A DNA stretch of 64,000 bases from assembly GCF_052076105.1 (NCBI RefSeq), contig NZ_CP197245.1, forward strand, positions 3,286,001 through 3,350,000, read 5' to 3'. The notes beneath the pieces are model-generated. The model was not told where the DNA came from. It did no database searches and saw only the letters and a program-made list of their open reading frames with translations. How positions within the stretch are numbered: position 1 is the stretch's first letter; each line of letters starts with the position of its first letter. Source of the stretch: Tardiphaga sp052076105 (GTDB taxonomy: Bacteria > Pseudomonadota > Alphaproteobacteria > Rhizobiales > Xanthobacteraceae). Below, piece by piece: positions 61,855 to 64,000 of the stretch. The translations under genes and the position numbers were made by a program.

Positions 61855-63027
61855 ATGTCAGACCGTAATGCCGCGCTGGATCGCGCCCGCACCTTCGTCA
61901 CGCTGCTCGTGCTGGCGAACCACGCGGCGGTCGCTTACACCGCCTTCGGGCGCTATTACCCGAACCACTATCTGTGGTCGACGGCACCGATCGTCGACAG
62001 CCAGCGCTGGATCGGCTTCAACATCCTGACGCTGTTCAACGACACCTTCTTCATGTGTCTGATGTTCATGCTGTCGGGCCTGTTCGTCTGGCCAAGCCTG
62101 AAGCGTAAGGGCATCGGCGACTTCCTGCGCGACCGCGCGCTCCGCCTCGGCCTGCCCTTCCTGGCGATGATCTTCGTGCTGATGCCGATCGCCTATTACG
62201 CGTCGTTCAGCCTGTCGACGCACAAGACCGGCTTTGTCGAATTCTACGTCAACAATTTCAAACAGGGCCAGTGGTTCGCCGGCCCCGGCTGGTTCATCTG
62301 GTATCTGCTGTTTCTCGACCTGGTCGCGATCCCGGTCTTCCTGCTCGCGCCGCGACTGGTGGACGGCATCAACCGGCTGTCGATCCGTGCCTTCGAACGC
62401 CCGTGGTTGTTCGCCGCCGCGCTCGCCGTCGTCGCGGTGATCTCCTATGTCCCCTTCCTGTTCACGGTCGGCGCCGTGCGCTGGTTCAGCTGGGGGCCGC
62501 TGCAGGTCCAGTTCAGCCGCATGGCGATCTATGGCGTGTTCTTCTTCGCCGGCATGGGCATCGGCGCCGCCAATATCGACCAGGGCCTGCTGGCCCGCAC
62601 CGGCGCGCTGGCGCGGCGATGGCTGTGGTGGACCATCGCTGCCGCCGCCTCCTTTGCCTCGCTCGCTTATCTCGTCAACTTCCGCCGCATGAAGCTCGCC
62701 AACCTCACCGGCGCGCCGCCGTTCTGGTGGCAGTCCAGCTATGGCGTGATCTATGCGGTTGCCTGCACGCTGATCTGCCTCGCGGTGCTGGCACTGTTCC
62801 TGCGTTTCGGCCAGCGCGAGAAGAGCATCTTCGACCCACTGCGCGGCGATGCCTATGGCATCTTCGTGCTGCACTACATTCCGATGCTGTGGTTGCAATA
62901 TGCACTGCTGAACGCGCCGCTGGGTGCCGGATCGAAAGCCTTCATCGCCTTCGCGGGAACGCTGGCGGCAAGCTGGGCGGCAACGCGGGCGTTGCGCGCG
63001 ATCCCTGGCGTGAAAAGGGTATTGTAA
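61855..63027 (+). CDS. Acyltransferase family 3 membrane protein
   Basis: 390 residues from ATG 61855 (a TTG start at 61822 is possible). About ten helices. Catalytic His in FVTLLVLANHAAVAYT, and FMLSGLFVWPSLKRKG, RLGLPFLAMI and a late FVLHYIPMLWLQ mark the Acyl_transf_3 family (MdoC/OpgC-like). These O-acylate surface or periplasmic glycans with acetyl or succinyl groups. Substrate unknown. Confidence 0.9.
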   Translation: MSDRNAALDRARTFVTLLVLANHAAVAYTAFGRYYPNHYLWSTAPIVDSQRWIGFNILTLFNDTFFMCLMFMLSGLFVWPSLKRKGIGDFLRDRALRLGLPFLAMIFVLMPIAYYASFSLSTHKTGFVEFYVNNFKQGQWFAGPGWFIWYLLFLDLVAIPVFLLAPRLVDGINRLSIRAFERPWLFAAALAVVAVISYVPFLFTVGAVRWFSWGPLQVQFSRMAIYGVFFFAGMGIGAANIDQGLLARTGALARRWLWWTIAAAASFASLAYLVNFRRMKLANLTGAPPFWWQSSYGVIYAVACTLICLAVLALFLRFGQREKSIFDPLRGDAYGIFVLHYIPMLWLQYALLNAPLGAGSKAFIAFAGTLAASWAATRALRAIPGVKRVL

Positions 63028-63087
63028 TCCGTTTCACAGCGCCCTTTTCCGATATCCGACATTGACAGTAATCTGCAGGAGACCGAC

Positions 63088-64000
63088 ATGCGCGCGCGTA
63101 ACGGCGACAAAGCGATCACTCTTCTTTTCAACGTCACGCCGGCGCTGTTCGATGACTATCGCGAGCCCATTCGCGATGCGCTTCGGGACCGAAAGATTGA
63201 AGCGTGCGTCGGCCTCTTGGGCGAGATCGCGCCTGCCGATGTCGACTACATCATCCATGCCACCGGCGGTCCCATCACCGATTTCGCCCCTTTCAGCAAT
63301 GCGGGCGCCGTATTGAGCCTTTGGGCTGGCGTCGAGAAGATCGTCGGCAATACGACGTTGACGCAGCCTTTGTGTCGCATGGTCGATGACGGCCTCAGGC
63401 AGGGCATGGTCGAATGGGTCGTGGGCCACACCTTGCGCGCGCATCTCGGGACGGACCGCTATGTCTGCCAGAAGCCGCTGACATGGGAGCAGCATGTGCC
63501 GCCGCTCGCCGCAGATCGATCGGTGACGGTGCTGGGTCTCGGCGAATTGGGATCGGCTGCGGCGACCGCGCTTGCGCAACTCGGCTTCCGCGTCACCGGC
63601 TGGAGCCGCAGCGCGCGCGAGGTGCCGGGCGTGCGCTGTCTCGCAGGAATGGAAAGCCTGCCACAAGCGCTGGCCTCGGCGGAAATCCTTGTGGGACTGC
63701 TGCCTCAAACCCCGGAGACCATCGACCTCCTGAATGCCGAACGGCTGGCGCTGCTGCCCAAGGCGAGTTTCATCATCAATGCGGGACGCGGCACGCTGAT
63801 CGACGACGATGCGCTGATCGCAGCGCTCGACAGCGGACAAGTGGCCCACGCCACGCTGGACGTCTTCCGCACCGAGCCCGTACCACCCGGCCACCCGTTC
63901 TGGTCGCATCCGGGCCTCACGATCTCGCCCCACATCGCAGCGGCGACGCGGGTCTCGACCGCAGCAGAGAAAATCGCGGAGAATATCGCACGGGCTGAAA
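63088..64000 (+). CDS. 2-hydroxyacid dehydrogenase, GhrA type (3' end outside window)
   Basis: The frame starts at ATG 63088 (AGGAG 6 nt upstream) and is still open at the window end, about 304 residues in. The N-terminal catalytic part has IIHATGGPITDFA and SLWAGVEKIVGN; then RMVDDGLRQGMVEWVVGH, the dinucleotide loop VLGLGELGSAA, the catalytic Arg in INAGRGTLID, Glu in FRTEPVP and His in SPHIAAA. This is a glyoxylate/hydroxypyruvate reductase A-like enzyme. Only a few residues are missing. Confidence 0.92.
   Translation, partial: MRARNGDKAITLLFNVTPALFDDYREPIRDALRDRKIEACVGLLGEIAPADVDYIIHATGGPITDFAPFSNAGAVLSLWAGVEKIVGNTTLTQPLCRMVDDGLRQGMVEWVVGHTLRAHLGTDRYVCQKPLTWEQHVPPLAADRSVTVLGLGELGSAAATALAQLGFRVTGWSRSAREVPGVRCLAGMESLPQALASAEILVGLLPQTPETIDLLNAERLALLPKASFIINAGRGTLIDDDALIAALDSGQVAHATLDVFRTEPVPPGHPFWSHPGLTISPHIAAATRVSTAAEKIAENIARAE

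Noticed and set aside
61858..62898. 346-codon minus-strand frame opposite the acyltransferase
   Set aside because: Arg/Gln/His-rich shadow without motifs.

Overview
The window is 64 kb of GC-rich chromosomal DNA from an alphaproteobacterium, most likely a member of the Bradyrhizobium / Rhodopseudomonas / Tardiphaga group (Nitrobacteraceae, Hyphomicrobiales). The evidence is the protein families (Omp25/RopB-type beta barrels, BcsS, orphan TctC-type binding proteins, DUF2259, a CoxG-S-M-D-E cluster, a Liv transporter beside pca genes) and several intergenic palindromic repeats of the kind scattered through genomes of that group. It reads as ordinary chromosome: genes are dense on both strands, operons are short, and there is no phage, integrase, transposase, rRNA, tRNA or CRISPR array that I can support. 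The genus call is inference; no 16S or marker comparison was possible.

Layout. 0-10 kb: end of a TPR protein, a Tlde1-like (DUF2778) protein, DUF899 and DUF6886 proteins, a CHASE-PAS-GAF-GGDEF diguanylate cyclase divergent from an Rrf2 regulator/AhpD-like pair with a palindromic operator, a TctC binding protein, and phenylalanine hydroxylase with a convergent short AraC-type regulator. 10-19.6 kb: an outer-membrane protein made of two tandem barrels, a GT39 / GT2-GtrA glycosyltransferase pair, a secreted M20 peptidase, DUF72, a second TctC, DUF488, and BcsS behind two DnaA-box sequences. 19.6-25.2 kb: a TetR-HlyD-ABC efflux operon with a perfect 26-bp palindromic operator, a membrane-bound class III cyclase and a DUF4189 protein.

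25-32.2 kb: a molybdenum hydroxylase (Cox/XDH-type) cluster: CoxG, CoxS, CoxM, MoxR/CoxD, CoxE, two XdhC half-proteins and a MoCo-binding/nucleotidyltransferase fusion. The catalytic molybdopterin subunit CoxL, normally next to CoxS and CoxM, is absent. 32.4-43 kb: protocatechuate-branch genes pcaB-pcaD-pcaC, a small membrane protein, a tiny Gln/Pro/Gly repeat protein, and livHMGF followed by two near-identical periplasmic binding proteins.

43-64 kb: CcdA, a P1 (DmpA-like) peptidase, KTSC and EF-hand proteins, rpe with a decayed second copy of its 3' end about 0.85 kb downstream, purB, a MOSC protein, murI, a cupin, an HpcH/HpaI aldolase, rpsD with a structured leader, a threonine aldolase, two tandem class-C beta-lactamase-fold hydrolases, a macrodomain protein, grxD, egtB-egtD (ergothioneine), bolA, DUF427, an acyltransferase and the start of a GhrA-type hydroxyacid dehydrogenase. 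No clearly novel multi-gene defence or mobile system was found. The best leads are the cox cluster without coxL, the rpe remnant, the small repeat protein, the rpsD leader hairpin, the DnaA boxes before bcsS and the double-barrel OMP.
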